Source: Solitalea lacus
Lineage (GTDB): Bacteria; Bacteroidota; Bacteroidia; Sphingobacteriales; Sphingobacteriaceae
DNA: 64,000 nucleotides
Direction: 5' to 3'
NCBI RefSeq assembly: GCF_022014595.1
Contig: NZ_CP091740.1
Location: 2,964,200 to 3,028,199 of the forward strand
Made by a program: the position numbers and the translations under genes. Below, in pieces: positions 17,500 through 25,987 of this stretch (its first letter is position 1; every line of letters starts with the position of its first letter). The notes beneath the pieces are model-generated. The model was not told where the DNA came from. It searched no databases and was given only the letters and a program-made list of their open reading frames with translations.

Positions 17500-18088
17500 T
17501 TGCTCTAATCAAAAAATGACGATGCAAGTTCAACACTTGGGGTATCAATGCACTTTTTTCATCATTTACAATCACAAAATCAGCAAGTTTTAGTTTTTCA
17601 TCCTCACCAAGCTGATTATTAATACGGCTGCGCACCTGGTCTTCAGTACTTCCATCACGTTGAATTACCCGTTTTATCCGTGCTTCTTCAGGCGCTGTTA
17701 CCAATATGTTTATATCATTTTGCTTGTAAGCACCGCTTTCAAAAAGAACAGCCGCCTCTTTCAATACGTATTTACGATCAATCTGTTTCTGACACCATTC
17801 TTCAAAAGCTCTCAAGGTAGCTGGGTGTATTAGTGAATTTAAAACAGACAGCCGCACCTTATTGTTAAAAACCAAAGAGGCAAGCCGTGCTCTATCAAGA
17901 GTCCCATCCGCTGTATACACCTCATCCCCAAATTCTTTCTTTATGCTCTCAACAAGTTGCTTGTCTTCAACCATAATACGCTTGGCTTCATCGTCTGCAA
18001 TAAAAACAGGCACACCTAACTGCTTAAAAATACTCACCACAGTACTTTTTCCACTGCCAATACCTCCGGTTAAACCTACTTTCAACAT
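17492..18088 (-). CDS. coaE: Dephospho-CoA kinase
   Basis: Last step of coenzyme A synthesis: phosphorylates the 3'-hydroxyl of dephospho-CoA. The 198-residue P-loop kinase has the Walker A GGIGSGKS at residues 8-15, the FIADDEAKRIM segment near 30, the HPATLRAFEEW motif near 84 and the lid VIQRDGSTEDQVRSRINNQ near 138. Its ATG overlaps the ybbR stop (TAATG), the usual Bacteroidota arrangement. Confidence 0.95.
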   Translation of the reverse strand: MLKVGLTGGIGSGKSTVVSIFKQLGVPVFIADDEAKRIMVEDKQLVESIKKEFGDEVYTADGTLDRARLASLVFNNKVRLSVLNSLIHPATLRAFEEWCQKQIDRKYVLKEAAVLFESGAYKQNDINILVTAPEEARIKRVIQRDGSTEDQVRSRINNQLGEDEKLKLADFVIVNDEKSALIPQVLNLHRHFLIRAND

Positions 18089-19047
18089 TATTTTGTGACT
18101 AAAAAATCAACTAATTGAGGTTGAACACTGATTACACGAATAAAATCAGGCGAACGAAGCATTTTAACATCAAGTCGATTTTTTCGCTGCAGTTTCCATT
18201 GGTTTAAATCGACCTGGGCATGAAACATATCCTCATCCACTAAAGCATATTTACTAATCGGACACAGGTACTTTATTCTTATTTTACCAGGCAACAGATT
18301 CACATCAAAATTTTCTTTATTATTCACCAAGCTAAGTGGTATTTCTATCAGCCCTTCTGTAAATTTTTCAACCGGAATATGAAGAGAAATCACGTTTGGG
18401 CTAATTTGTATATTATCAGTCTTTCGATCTACCAGTTTAACAATGGAGAAAACGCTGTCGCTTAAATTAGTAAGCGATAATTTTGGTGTTGACCAAGATT
18501 TCACTTTTGAAATCTCATCAAAAGGTCCGCTAATGGTTATACTATCAGGATCCAGCGTGAGGTTAGAAGAATAAAAATATTGCTTTTTAAACGTTATATC
18601 AGCTAACAATTCTACTGGCACCTTTTTAACGACTCTACTCGAAAAATCCAAGTCAATGCTTACCGGAGCTATTCCTATAATTTTAATGCCATCAGGCATC
18701 TGGTGATTAAAGGACTCCGCATATTTCATCAACTTAATATTGGAATCATTTACTTTAGCCAAATCCAAATGTAAAGGCTGCTTAAATAAATCGATTTTAG
18801 AAAACAACAATTGCCAGCCTGAGCCCTGAACAGTTAAGGTAACAGCCTCAACGTTTTTGACATTTAAGGTCTTATCTTCTGGTATATTAATTAAAATGAG
18901 CTCCGTATTGACATTAAAGGTGTACTTGTTAGAAAAAGAAGATATCAGCCAAAAGCCAACAGCTAATAGTAAGCAAACGATAAAAAGACTCGCTCTGCGT
19001 TGATCTCGTTTACTTAAATTAAACCATGTATTATTCTTTTCTAACAT
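18088..19047 (-). CDS. YbbR-like domain protein (CdaR-like)
   Basis: A 319-residue envelope protein with one N-terminal transmembrane segment (ASLFIVCLLLAVGFWLISSF, about residues 20-39) and an extracytoplasmic beta-rich region made of YbbR-like repeats, for example the segment with DSITISGPFDEISKVKSW. In Firmicutes such proteins (CdaR) modulate diadenylate cyclase; in Bacteroidota the gene sits beside yajC and coaE, and its function is not established. A terminator hairpin separates it from yajC upstream, so it may have its own promoter or depend on read-through. Confidence 0.85.
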   Translation of the reverse strand: MLEKNNTWFNLSKRDQRRASLFIVCLLLAVGFWLISSFSNKYTFNVNTELILINIPEDKTLNVKNVEAVTLTVQGSGWQLLFSKIDLFKQPLHLDLAKVNDSNIKLMKYAESFNHQMPDGIKIIGIAPVSIDLDFSSRVVKKVPVELLADITFKKQYFYSSNLTLDPDSITISGPFDEISKVKSWSTPKLSLTNLSDSVFSIVKLVDRKTDNIQISPNVISLHIPVEKFTEGLIEIPLSLVNNKENFDVNLLPGKIRIKYLCPISKYALVDEDMFHAQVDLNQWKLQRKNRLDVKMLRSPDFIRVISVQPQLVDFLVTK

Positions 19048-19076
19048 GAAGCTATTTTATATGCAATATAATCGAA

Positions 19077-19105
19077 AAAGCCATCCTTGTTATAAGGATG
19101 GCTTT
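19077..19105 (-). terminator. Intrinsic terminator between yajC and ybbR
   Basis: Perfect 12-bp stem AAAGCCATCCTT/AAGGATGGCTTT with a 5-nt loop; on the minus strand it ends in GGCTTTTTC. It lies inside the conserved gene block and should separate the nusB-DUF1573-yajC transcript from ybbR-coaE-MBL-DUF5522. Confidence 0.75.
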
Positions 19106-19126
19106 AAAAAATACATTTTAGCTTGA

Positions 19127-19447
19127 TTAAGCTGTTGTTTCTGTTGAAGTTAAGTTCTTAGAATTATCCAAAGAAATGGCTGTTTTTTGAACTTTTAGGC
19201 GCACGTTATGATCAACTTCAATCATAAAATATTCATTGCCAACTTCAGAAATCTTGCCATGAATGCCACCGACGGTAATTACTTTATCACCTTTCTTCAA
19301 TTCTTCAATAAATTTTTTCTGATCCTTCATTTTTTTGGTTTGAGGACGGATCATGAAGAAATAGAATACTACGGCAATCAACACCATCATAATAATTGAT
19401 GAAATGGAGTTGGTTCCACCGGCTTGTAATAAAACGTTAGCTGTCAT
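19127..19447 (-). CDS. yajC: Preprotein translocase accessory subunit YajC
   Basis: Accessory membrane protein associated with SecDF in Sec-dependent export. At 106 residues it has a single transmembrane segment (ISSIIMMVLIAVVFYFFMIRP, about 16-36) with the YajC signature FMIRPQTKKMKDQKKF directly after it, then the small cytoplasmic SH3-like domain with LKKGDKVITVGGIHGKISEV. It is 23 bp downstream of the DUF1573 gene. Confidence 0.94.
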   Translation of the reverse strand: MTANVLLQAGGTNSISSIIMMVLIAVVFYFFMIRPQTKKMKDQKKFIEELKKGDKVITVGGIHGKISEVGNEYFMIEVDHNVRLKVQKTAISLDNSKNLTSTETTA

Positions 19448-19470
19448 TTCTAAATATGGGGTTTATAGAT

Positions 19471-19893
19471 TTACTGTACTTCGCCAAATAATCTTAATTC
19501 AGTAATGTTAGGATTTGTATTGGCAACAATTGTAATGTTTTTTTCTTGCAAGCCTTTGCGGCCTTCGCTATTAAACTTCACCATAATCTCACCAGTTTCA
19601 CCAGGTTGAATTGGCTTATCAGGTTTACTTGGTACTGTACAACCACAGCTAGCTGTAGCACTGGTTATAATAAGTGGAAACTGGCCTGTGTTAGTAAACT
19701 TATACGAGTGCTCCACCACTTCCCCTGCTGCTACTTTACCAAAGTCGTATTTGGCCTCTTCAAATTTAATTGTGGTAAACTTTGATGAGTCAATCTCCAC
19801 CTGGGCACCTTTGTCGTTTGAGTCGGCACTTTTACCACTATTACAAGCCGCCAATATTCCGGCTAAAACAATTGTTAATGCAATTTTTTTCAT
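19471..19893 (-). CDS. DUF1573-domain lipoprotein
   Basis: A 140-residue predicted lipoprotein (signal MKKIALTIVLAGILAAC, lipobox LAAC near 13-16) with one Ig-like DUF1573/ASH-type beta-sandwich: FEEAKYDFGKVAAGEVVEHSYKFTNTG, then SATASCGCTVPSKPDKPIQPGETGEIMVKFNSEG. The CGCT motif is typical. Function unknown; it is a constant member of the nusB-yajC block in Bacteroidota, 17 bp after nusB. Confidence 0.88.
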   Translation of the reverse strand: MKKIALTIVLAGILAACNSGKSADSNDKGAQVEIDSSKFTTIKFEEAKYDFGKVAAGEVVEHSYKFTNTGQFPLIITSATASCGCTVPSKPDKPIQPGETGEIMVKFNSEGRKGLQEKNITIVANTNPNITELRLFGEVQ

Positions 19894-19910
19894 TTGGGTT
19901 TAAACGTTGA

Positions 19911-20849
19911 TTATTCTACCAATCCTCTGCCCACTTTTCTGATCTTATTTTGCGACTTCAAATCTAATAGAATCTTATCAAGAATTCCATTAATAAACAC
20001 TTTACTTTTGGGAGTACTGAATTCTTTTGAAAGATCGATATATTCATTAATGGTTACCTTAACAGGAATCTCATTAAAGTTCATTAATTCACAAATAGCC
20101 ATTTTCATTAAAATGGTGTCCATGTAAGCAATGCGCTCCGGATCCCAATTTTGAGTTTTCGATGATATATAATCCTGATACTCACCATTATTGCGGATAG
20201 TCAGACGAAACAAATCAATCATAAAGTCTCTATCATCAAGCCAATTAGCTGAAATAGGAGCCAGTTTTTGTTTAGTTTCTCCAAACTCCTTTATAGTTTT
20301 CAGCATCATACTGATTACTGAATCTTTATCTATAGGCCAGTTAATGAAGCGATCCTCCATCATTTGCTCAAATAAAACTGATTGAGGCAATACTTTTTTG
20401 GTAAAGAAGATTAATATATCGCGTTCTGCATTCATGTTATGATCAGCATCAATGCAATAAGCCTTGTATTCAGGAGTTGCACAAAAATCTTTAAACAAAG
20501 TCCTGATTACTTCCTGATCATTGGCAAAATCTATTTTAAGTTTTTTTACCTCATCGGTATATGTAGGAAATGTGTCTAGCAATTTAACCAGTTTATTTTC
20601 AGAAAGTCGAACACTGGCATTTAAATCTTCTTCAGTAGGAATGTATTTAGAGGCTCTTTCCTGTGCATCAATTATCGAATATTTTGCAACTTCAATAGTA
20701 AGGGTTAATACTGTTAGGTACGCTTCATTCACCTTTGCCACACTCTGTAACAAACTTTTCTCAAACCCCTGGATATCTTTGGTTTCTGCCTGATAAAAAG
20801 CATACAATGTTTGTAATGCTTTAATACGCAAGTGCCTTCTGTTTAGCAT
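19911..20849 (-). CDS. nusB: Transcription antitermination factor NusB (long Bacteroidota form)
   Basis: RNA-binding protein of rRNA antitermination and ribosome biogenesis. The 312-residue form is about twice the E. coli length: it begins MLNRRHLRIKALQTLYAFYQ, has a lineage-specific insertion in the middle, and ends with the NusB core WDPERIAYMDTILMKMAICELMNFNEIPVKVTINEYIDLSKEFSTPKSKVFINGILDKI. First gene of the transcript with DUF1573 and yajC, with a -7 element just upstream. Confidence 0.92.
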   Translation of the reverse strand: MLNRRHLRIKALQTLYAFYQAETKDIQGFEKSLLQSVAKVNEAYLTVLTLTIEVAKYSIIDAQERASKYIPTEEDLNASVRLSENKLVKLLDTFPTYTDEVKKLKIDFANDQEVIRTLFKDFCATPEYKAYCIDADHNMNAERDILIFFTKKVLPQSVLFEQMMEDRFINWPIDKDSVISMMLKTIKEFGETKQKLAPISANWLDDRDFMIDLFRLTIRNNGEYQDYISSKTQNWDPERIAYMDTILMKMAICELMNFNEIPVKVTINEYIDLSKEFSTPKSKVFINGILDKILLDLKSQNKIRKVGRGLVE

Positions 20850-20876
20850 CTAAAAGAACAATTAAAAATAAGGCCG

Positions 20877-20884
20877 CAAAGGTA
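20877..20884 (-). promoter_or_regulatory. -7 promoter element of the nusB operon
   Basis: TACCTTTG on the minus strand followed by CGG, an exact TAnnTTTG match, 28 nt before the nusB ATG; a clear -33 TTG is not seen. Confidence 0.55.
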
Positions 20885-21037
20885 CAATTTTAAGTTATAT
20901 TTTAGAAGTACGAAATGTAATTTTAGATTCGCCAGATGCATAAGCTTCCTTAAATAGTTTAAACCACTATGCCATTTAAGAAATTGCCATGCATCTGTAA
21001 TCTAAAATCTAAAGCCTTCCCTTTCCTATCTTCTTTC

Positions 21038-22138
21038 TTAACTATTGGCTTTCAACTGCCTGATATCTTCAATACGTTTCTCTGCTATTTTCAATGCTGC
21101 CTTATGCGGGGTAATTTGCTCCTTTTTCGACATGCGGAAAATATCTTGAGTAACCTTGTAAATATCTTCTGTTAATTGCATTGCTCTTTTTTTTCCGGCA
21201 CCACTTAATTCAGCATAAACACTAATTAATCCGCCAGCATTAATCAAAAAGTCGGGAGCATATAAAATACCCATGTCCATTAACATTTGCCCGTGCAGTT
21301 CTTCATCTTCCAATTGATTATTTGCAGAACCTGCAACGATTGAACATTTTAATCGCTTTAATGTATCCGAATTTACGGTTGCCCCTAATGCACAAGGAGC
21401 GTAAATATCCACATCTAAATCATATATCTGATTATTGGGAACTATTATAGCGTCATGTTTACGGGCTACATGCGTTAGTCTGTCTTCATCCAAATCGGAA
21501 ATGTACACCCGGGCTCCTTCTTCTCTAAGATACTTCACTAAGTGCTCACCAACATTGCCGATACCTTGAACTGCAACCGACTTATTTGATAAGCTATCAT
21601 TCCCCCATTGCTCCTTTGCACTGGCTTTCATTCCCATGTAAACACCATATGCTGAAACCGGACCGGTATGTCCTGTTCCCCCTACAGCTTCTGAGATTCC
21701 AGCTACATGATTAGTCTCCATTCGAATGTATTCCATATCACGAAGGTTCGTACCAACATCCTGAGCTGCAATAAATTCACCACTCATATTATTAACAAAC
21801 TTTCCAAACCGGCGCATTAATGCTTCAGACTTTCCTTTATTCGAATCACCGATGATAACAGCCTTTCCTCCTCCAAAATTCAACCCTGTAATGGCAGCTT
21901 TATAAGTCATCCCCCTTGAAAGTCGTAAAACATCGTCTAACGCATCAGCTTCAGATCGATAATTCCACATGCGTACTCCACCAATTGCAGGCCCTAAAGT
22001 AGTATCATGTATAGCAATGATGGCTTTTAACCCTGTTGATTTATCAAAACAATAAACGATGTTTTTGTGCGAGTTTTCAAACATTTTCCCGAACACCGGG
22101 TTCAGCTCAAGGGAATTGATTTCTTTGGTTTCGAACAT
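21038..22138 (-). CDS. Glu/Leu/Phe/Val dehydrogenase (leucine dehydrogenase-like)
   Basis: NAD(P)-dependent oxidative deaminase of branched-chain or related amino acids, 366 residues. Residues include the catalytic lysine in GMTYKAAITGLNFGGGKAVI near 91-110, the aspartate in IAAQDVGTNLRDMEYI near 141-156 and the nucleotide loop VAVQGIGNVGEHLVKYL near 195. Length and the hydrophobic substrate pocket pattern fit leucine dehydrogenases better than glutamate dehydrogenase, which is about 450 residues. No clear partner genes. Confidence 0.85.
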   Translation of the reverse strand: MFETKEINSLELNPVFGKMFENSHKNIVYCFDKSTGLKAIIAIHDTTLGPAIGGVRMWNYRSEADALDDVLRLSRGMTYKAAITGLNFGGGKAVIIGDSNKGKSEALMRRFGKFVNNMSGEFIAAQDVGTNLRDMEYIRMETNHVAGISEAVGGTGHTGPVSAYGVYMGMKASAKEQWGNDSLSNKSVAVQGIGNVGEHLVKYLREEGARVYISDLDEDRLTHVARKHDAIIVPNNQIYDLDVDIYAPCALGATVNSDTLKRLKCSIVAGSANNQLEDEELHGQMLMDMGILYAPDFLINAGGLISVYAELSGAGKKRAMQLTEDIYKVTQDIFRMSKKEQITPHKAALKIAEKRIEDIRQLKANS

Positions 22139-22367
22139 ACGAAAGAGTTATTTCTGCGTTAAAGATTTTGATAAAGCCTTATAAACAAATCTATTAATTT
22201 TCACGCTTTTGAAACAAAAGCCGCACCAAATCATTACTAATAAAGACATTAAACAGCTTTTAGTTATCAACAGCTGTTAAAAAATATTTTTCGACCAATG
22301 ATCTCAGCTTTTTATTAGTCAGAGTATTTTTTAAATCGATATTTTTGTTTTCGTATATCTCTTAAAA

Positions 22368-24161
22368 ATGGGTGAATTAAAATACCTTAATAAATACCTT
22401 TTCCGTTACCGCTATCGCTTGCTTTTAGGAATTTCCTTCGTGATTATTTCGAATTTTTTCGGAGTTATCCCTGCTCGAATTATAAGACGGGCCTTTGATT
22501 TGGTAAATGAGAACATAACCCTCTATAAACTATTTTCTGGATTTAATAGCCAAGAAAGCATTTACTCCGTTTTCGGAAAAACCATGTTGATCTTTGGACT
22601 AACCCTGTTATTGATGGCCATTTTAAGGGGAATATTCTTGTTCTTTATGCGCCAGACTATAATTGTTGTGTCACGCTTAATTGAATATGACCTTAAAAAC
22701 GACATTTATAACCATTATCAACAATTGTCTTTGGCGTTTTACCGTCGCAACAATACAGGCGATTTAATGAATAGGATTACAGAAGATGTAAGCCGGGTTA
22801 GAATGTATCTGGGACCCGCTATTATGTATACCATAAACACGATAGTGCTGTTTTTATTGGTCATCTCAACAATGGCAAGCATCAATTTAAAGCTCACATT
22901 ATTTTCGTTACTACCCTTACCGTTAATGGCTGTCATCATTTACTATGTAAACTCCATTATTCATCGTAAAAGCGAACATATTCAGGAACAGCTTTCCAAC
23001 TTATCTACCTTTACTCAGGAAACTTTTGCCGGAATGAGAGTTTTAAAGGCATATGTACGAGAAGAAACCGTTCGAAAAGATTTTGAACAGCAAAGTGAAG
23101 AGTATAAAAAACGTTCTCTGAGTTTGGCAAAGATCCAGGCATTCTTTTATCCAACTGTATTGCTGCTGGCTGGTATGAGCGTGGTGTTAACTGTTTACAT
23201 AGGCGGCATCGAAGTTAACAATGGCAATATAACACCCGGAAATATTGCGGAGTTCATTGTTTATGTAAACCAGCTCACCTTTCCGATGATGTCACTAGGC
23301 TGGGTTACTTCCCTTATACAAAGGGCTGCAGCATCCCAAAAACGAATTAATGAATTCATGAATATTGAACCTGAAATTCAATCAGCTATCAGTCAACAAG
23401 TTCAAATTAATGGAAAAATTGAATTTAAAAACGTAAGCTTCACGTACCCTGATACAGGTATTGAAGCATTAAAGGATGTAAGCTTTGTAGCTGAACAAGG
23501 TAAGTTTATTGCATTTATAGGACGTACAGGATCGGGCAAATCAACTATTGCCAATTTAATTGCCCGTATGTATGATACGACCGAAGGCATGGTGTTAATA
23601 GATGATAAAAGCATTAAAAACTATGAAATTAATAACCTGCGAAACTCAATGGGGTTTGTTCCGCAAGAAGTGTTTTTATTCTCTGATACAATAAGTAATA
23701 ATATTTCTTTCGGAATACATAATATTGAAAAGGAGCAGGTGTATGACGCTGCAAAGAAAGCTGCTGTTTACAATAACATTCAGGCATTTCCACAAGGCTT
23801 TGAAACCACAATTGGCGAACGGGGCATAACACTTTCGGGCGGACAGAAGCAACGTATCTCAATTGCAAGGGCAATAATTAAAGAACCTCAAATTATGATT
23901 TTTGATGACTGCCTTTCCGCAGTAGATACAAAGACTGAAGAAGAAATTTTAAGCAATTTGGGACAAATAATGCAAAATAAGACCAGCATTATTATAAGTC
24001 ACAGGGTTTCATCGATAAAAAATGCCGATAAAATATTTGTTTTAGACCAAGGATCAATCATTGAAAGCGGAAATCATGAGACTTTATTGGACCTAAAAGG
24101 CGAATATTATGAATTATATGAAAAACAATTATTAGAAGAAGAGGAGTTATTAGATAATTAG
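22368..24161 (+). CDS. ABC exporter, fused permease and ATPase (MsbA-like)
   Basis: A 597-residue half-transporter: six transmembrane helices in residues about 15-310, then the ATPase. Walker A is GRTGSGKST near 385, the Q loop MGFVPQEVFLFSDT near 430, the signature LSGGQKQR near 492, Walker B IMIFDDCLSAVD near 512 and the switch histidine IISHRVSS near 547. The residue after the Walker B aspartate is Asp instead of the usual catalytic Glu, seen in one half of asymmetric exporters such as the YheI/MdlA type, so it may need a partner. Substrate could be lipid, drug or peptide. Confidence 0.88.
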   Translation: MGELKYLNKYLFRYRYRLLLGISFVIISNFFGVIPARIIRRAFDLVNENITLYKLFSGFNSQESIYSVFGKTMLIFGLTLLLMAILRGIFLFFMRQTIIVVSRLIEYDLKNDIYNHYQQLSLAFYRRNNTGDLMNRITEDVSRVRMYLGPAIMYTINTIVLFLLVISTMASINLKLTLFSLLPLPLMAVIIYYVNSIIHRKSEHIQEQLSNLSTFTQETFAGMRVLKAYVREETVRKDFEQQSEEYKKRSLSLAKIQAFFYPTVLLLAGMSVVLTVYIGGIEVNNGNITPGNIAEFIVYVNQLTFPMMSLGWVTSLIQRAAASQKRINEFMNIEPEIQSAISQQVQINGKIEFKNVSFTYPDTGIEALKDVSFVAEQGKFIAFIGRTGSGKSTIANLIARMYDTTEGMVLIDDKSIKNYEINNLRNSMGFVPQEVFLFSDTISNNISFGIHNIEKEQVYDAAKKAAVYNNIQAFPQGFETTIGERGITLSGGQKQRISIARAIIKEPQIMIFDDCLSAVDTKTEEEILSNLGQIMQNKTSIIISHRVSSIKNADKIFVLDQGSIIESGNHETLLDLKGEYYELYEKQLLEEEELLDN

Positions 24162-24356
24162 ATTACATAGTGTAATTATTTTAGTATAATTAAGAAGTAG
24201 CCTTTTAAAATTTGCATTAAACTCATTTTTAAACACACTGATTTTCAAATGATTATTTTTTTTAAAAAAAGTTCAAAAAATACCTATTTTTAATATTTGG
24301 AATTTTGAAAATTATTACTTTATATTTACGCCAAGCTAAACTTATTGACACTAACA

Positions 24357-24680
24357 ATGGGAGATTTTGATAACAAAGAGCGCGAAGAAGTATTCTCTAA
24401 AAAAGTAAGAGCAGGAAAACGTACTTATTTTTTCGATGTAAAATCGACACGTGCGGGAGATTATTATATTACCGTAACAGAAAGTAAAAAACGCATGGAA
24501 GATGGGGTGTTTGTGAAACACAAGATTTTCCTTTACAAAGAAGACTTCGAAAAATTCGCTGAAGGCTTGAATGAGGTGGTTGATTATATCAAATCGAACC
24601 AGGATGTTGTTGAAAAACGCTACGAAGCTTACGAAAGCAATGGCGTTCATGACAAAATTGATGACGATTTCTCATTCTAA
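24357..24680 (+). CDS. DUF3276 (PUR-alpha-like) protein
   Basis: A 107-residue protein from the ATG at 24357 (a TTG four codons earlier is less likely). MGDFDNKEREEVFSKKVRAGKRTYFFDVKSTRAGDYYITVTESKK is the DUF3276 domain, a small PUR-repeat-like fold that binds single-stranded nucleic acid in characterised relatives (Borrelia BpuR). It is common and highly expressed in Bacteroidota; its exact role here is unknown. Single gene ended by a shared hairpin with the convergent TetR gene. Confidence 0.85.
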   Translation: MGDFDNKEREEVFSKKVRAGKRTYFFDVKSTRAGDYYITVTESKKRMEDGVFVKHKIFLYKEDFEKFAEGLNEVVDYIKSNQDVVEKRYEAYESNGVHDKIDDDFSF

Positions 24681-24701
24681 CCCCAAAATATTAAGATTAA
24701 G

Positions 24702-24737
24702 ATAAAAAAAGCATGATTAGTACCATGCTTTTTTTAT
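24702..24737. terminator. Bidirectional terminator between DUF3276 and TetR genes
   Basis: Perfect 14-bp stem ATAAAAAAAGCATG/CATGCTTTTTTTAT with an 8-nt loop, giving a T run on either strand. Confidence 0.85.
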
Positions 24738-24741
24738 GCCT

Positions 24742-25317
24742 TTATTTTTTAATGCTTAACCAACAAGATTCAATAATATCCCCTAAAATGATATCTTCAT
24801 TTAAGTTAATTTCATTGTTATGATGAAAACGAACTAATGCTATTATTGGCCCATATACCAATGACAACAAAGCGGTTAAATGCATTGGCTTTAAATAACC
24901 TTGATCTATTCCAACACCTAAAATTTCATAAACCGGAGCAAGTATTCGTTCTCCTTTTCTTTTAGTGGCTTCAACAATAAACGGAGAACTCGAATATTGT
25001 TCAATAAATTTAAAAACCTGATCGTTATTTAAATAAAAGTCATAAAGAGCGTGCCAAATCGATGTAAAATTGACTTTATAATCAACTCCTTCATCATAAG
25101 CATTTTGCACAACGTCATTAATTCTATGACGAATTTCCAAGAACAGATCATTAATCAACTCTTCTTTACTTTTAAAATACAAATAAATTGTTCCTGAGGC
25201 TACCCCTGCCTTTTCCGCTATTAATTTCATAGACGACCCATGAAATCCATTTTCAGTTATTATTTCTAAAGATGCATTTAAAATCGACTGACGTTTATCA
25301 GTTATTTGGGTCTTCAT
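24742..25317 (-). CDS. TetR/AcrR-family transcriptional regulator
   Basis: A 191-residue regulator from the ATG at 25317 (MKTQITDKRQSILNASLEI); the frame is open for 25 more codons, but these are not family-like. The N-terminal helix-turn-helix is GFHGSSMKLIAEKAGVASGTIYLYFKSKEELI (about residues 24-55), a classic TetR signature. The C-terminal ligand domain is unremarkable and gives no effector hint. The divergent gene at 25443 is a plausible target. Confidence 0.88.
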   Translation of the reverse strand: MKTQITDKRQSILNASLEIITENGFHGSSMKLIAEKAGVASGTIYLYFKSKEELINDLFLEIRHRINDVVQNAYDEGVDYKVNFTSIWHALYDFYLNNDQVFKFIEQYSSSPFIVEATKRKGERILAPVYEILGVGIDQGYLKPMHLTALLSLVYGPIIALVRFHHNNEINLNEDIILGDIIESCWLSIKK

Positions 25318-25361
25318 TATACATTTATTTGGAACATAAAGATAGAAGTAAATACCAAAAA

Positions 25362-25381
25362 ATGAACAACCATTCATATTT
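25362..25381. promoter_or_regulatory. Short inverted repeat in the TetR divergent region (possible operator)
   Basis: ATGAA-6 nt-TTCAT inside the 125-bp gap between the TetR gene and the divergent exported protein, a typical size for a TetR half-site pair. Arms of 5 bp in AT-rich DNA could arise by chance. Confidence 0.25.
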
Positions 25382-25442
25382 TGTCGAAACAATATTTTTA
25401 ACGAATTTTAGTTTCTACTCAAACCCAAAACATAACTCTATC

Positions 25443-25907
25443 ATGAAAAAATTATTAACGACAACACCTACATCGAGATTTATTTTCGTTCTTGGATTTT
25501 TAATTTCCTTAACAACCTTCGTTCATGCACAGCATTTCCGATCAGGCTATCTCACACTAATAAACAATGATTCAATTCTGAAGCTAGATAGCTCAAAATT
25601 TAAGTTAGATAATAGCAAGAAAATCGATCTCAGCAAAAAATCGTCTAAAAAGTTGTTTAACCTGGATCATAATCTTGACCTCAATGAAGCTTTGCAATTA
25701 AATCCAAATTGCTCTGAATGTAAAGCAGCATCAAATGAAAAACCTCTTTATATTTTAGACGGGAAGGAGATAGACAATGACACCTTTTCAAAACTGCCGT
25801 CGGATAAAATTAAATCCATTTTATTTTACAAAGGAGAAAAAGGTATTTTGTTATATGGCCAAAAGGCCAAAGACGGAGTGATTTGTATCACTACAAATAC
25901 AGAATAA
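25443..25907 (+). CDS. Exported protein with a TonB-plug-like C-terminal segment
   Basis: A 154-residue exported protein from the ATG at 25443; the frame is open further upstream but that runs over the TetR promoter region. The signal peptide is hydrophobic (FIFVLGFLISLTTFVHA, cleaved near residue 30). The middle is lysine/serine-rich and low in complexity. The end, PLYILDGKEIDNDTFSKL followed by KSILFYKGEKGILLYGQKAKDGVICITTN, resembles the plug-domain tail of SusC/TonB receptors and the C-terminal repeats of Bacteroidota BlaR/M56 peptidases. It has no barrel, so it is not a transporter. Function unknown. Confidence 0.65.
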   Translation: MKKLLTTTPTSRFIFVLGFLISLTTFVHAQHFRSGYLTLINNDSILKLDSSKFKLDNSKKIDLSKKSSKKLFNLDHNLDLNEALQLNPNCSECKAASNEKPLYILDGKEIDNDTFSKLPSDKIKSILFYKGEKGILLYGQKAKDGVICITTNTE

Positions 25908-25927
25908 CAAAAACAGAATAATAAGTA

Positions 25928-25960
25928 ATGCCCAATCTATTTATTCAAAAGATTGGGCAT
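25928..25960. terminator. Terminator between the exported protein and asparaginase genes
   Basis: Perfect 11-bp stem ATGCCCAATCT/AGATTGGGCAT with an 11-nt loop, between convergent genes. Confidence 0.75.
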
Positions 25961-25987
25961 TTATATTGAATACAAGGTACTGCTAAA

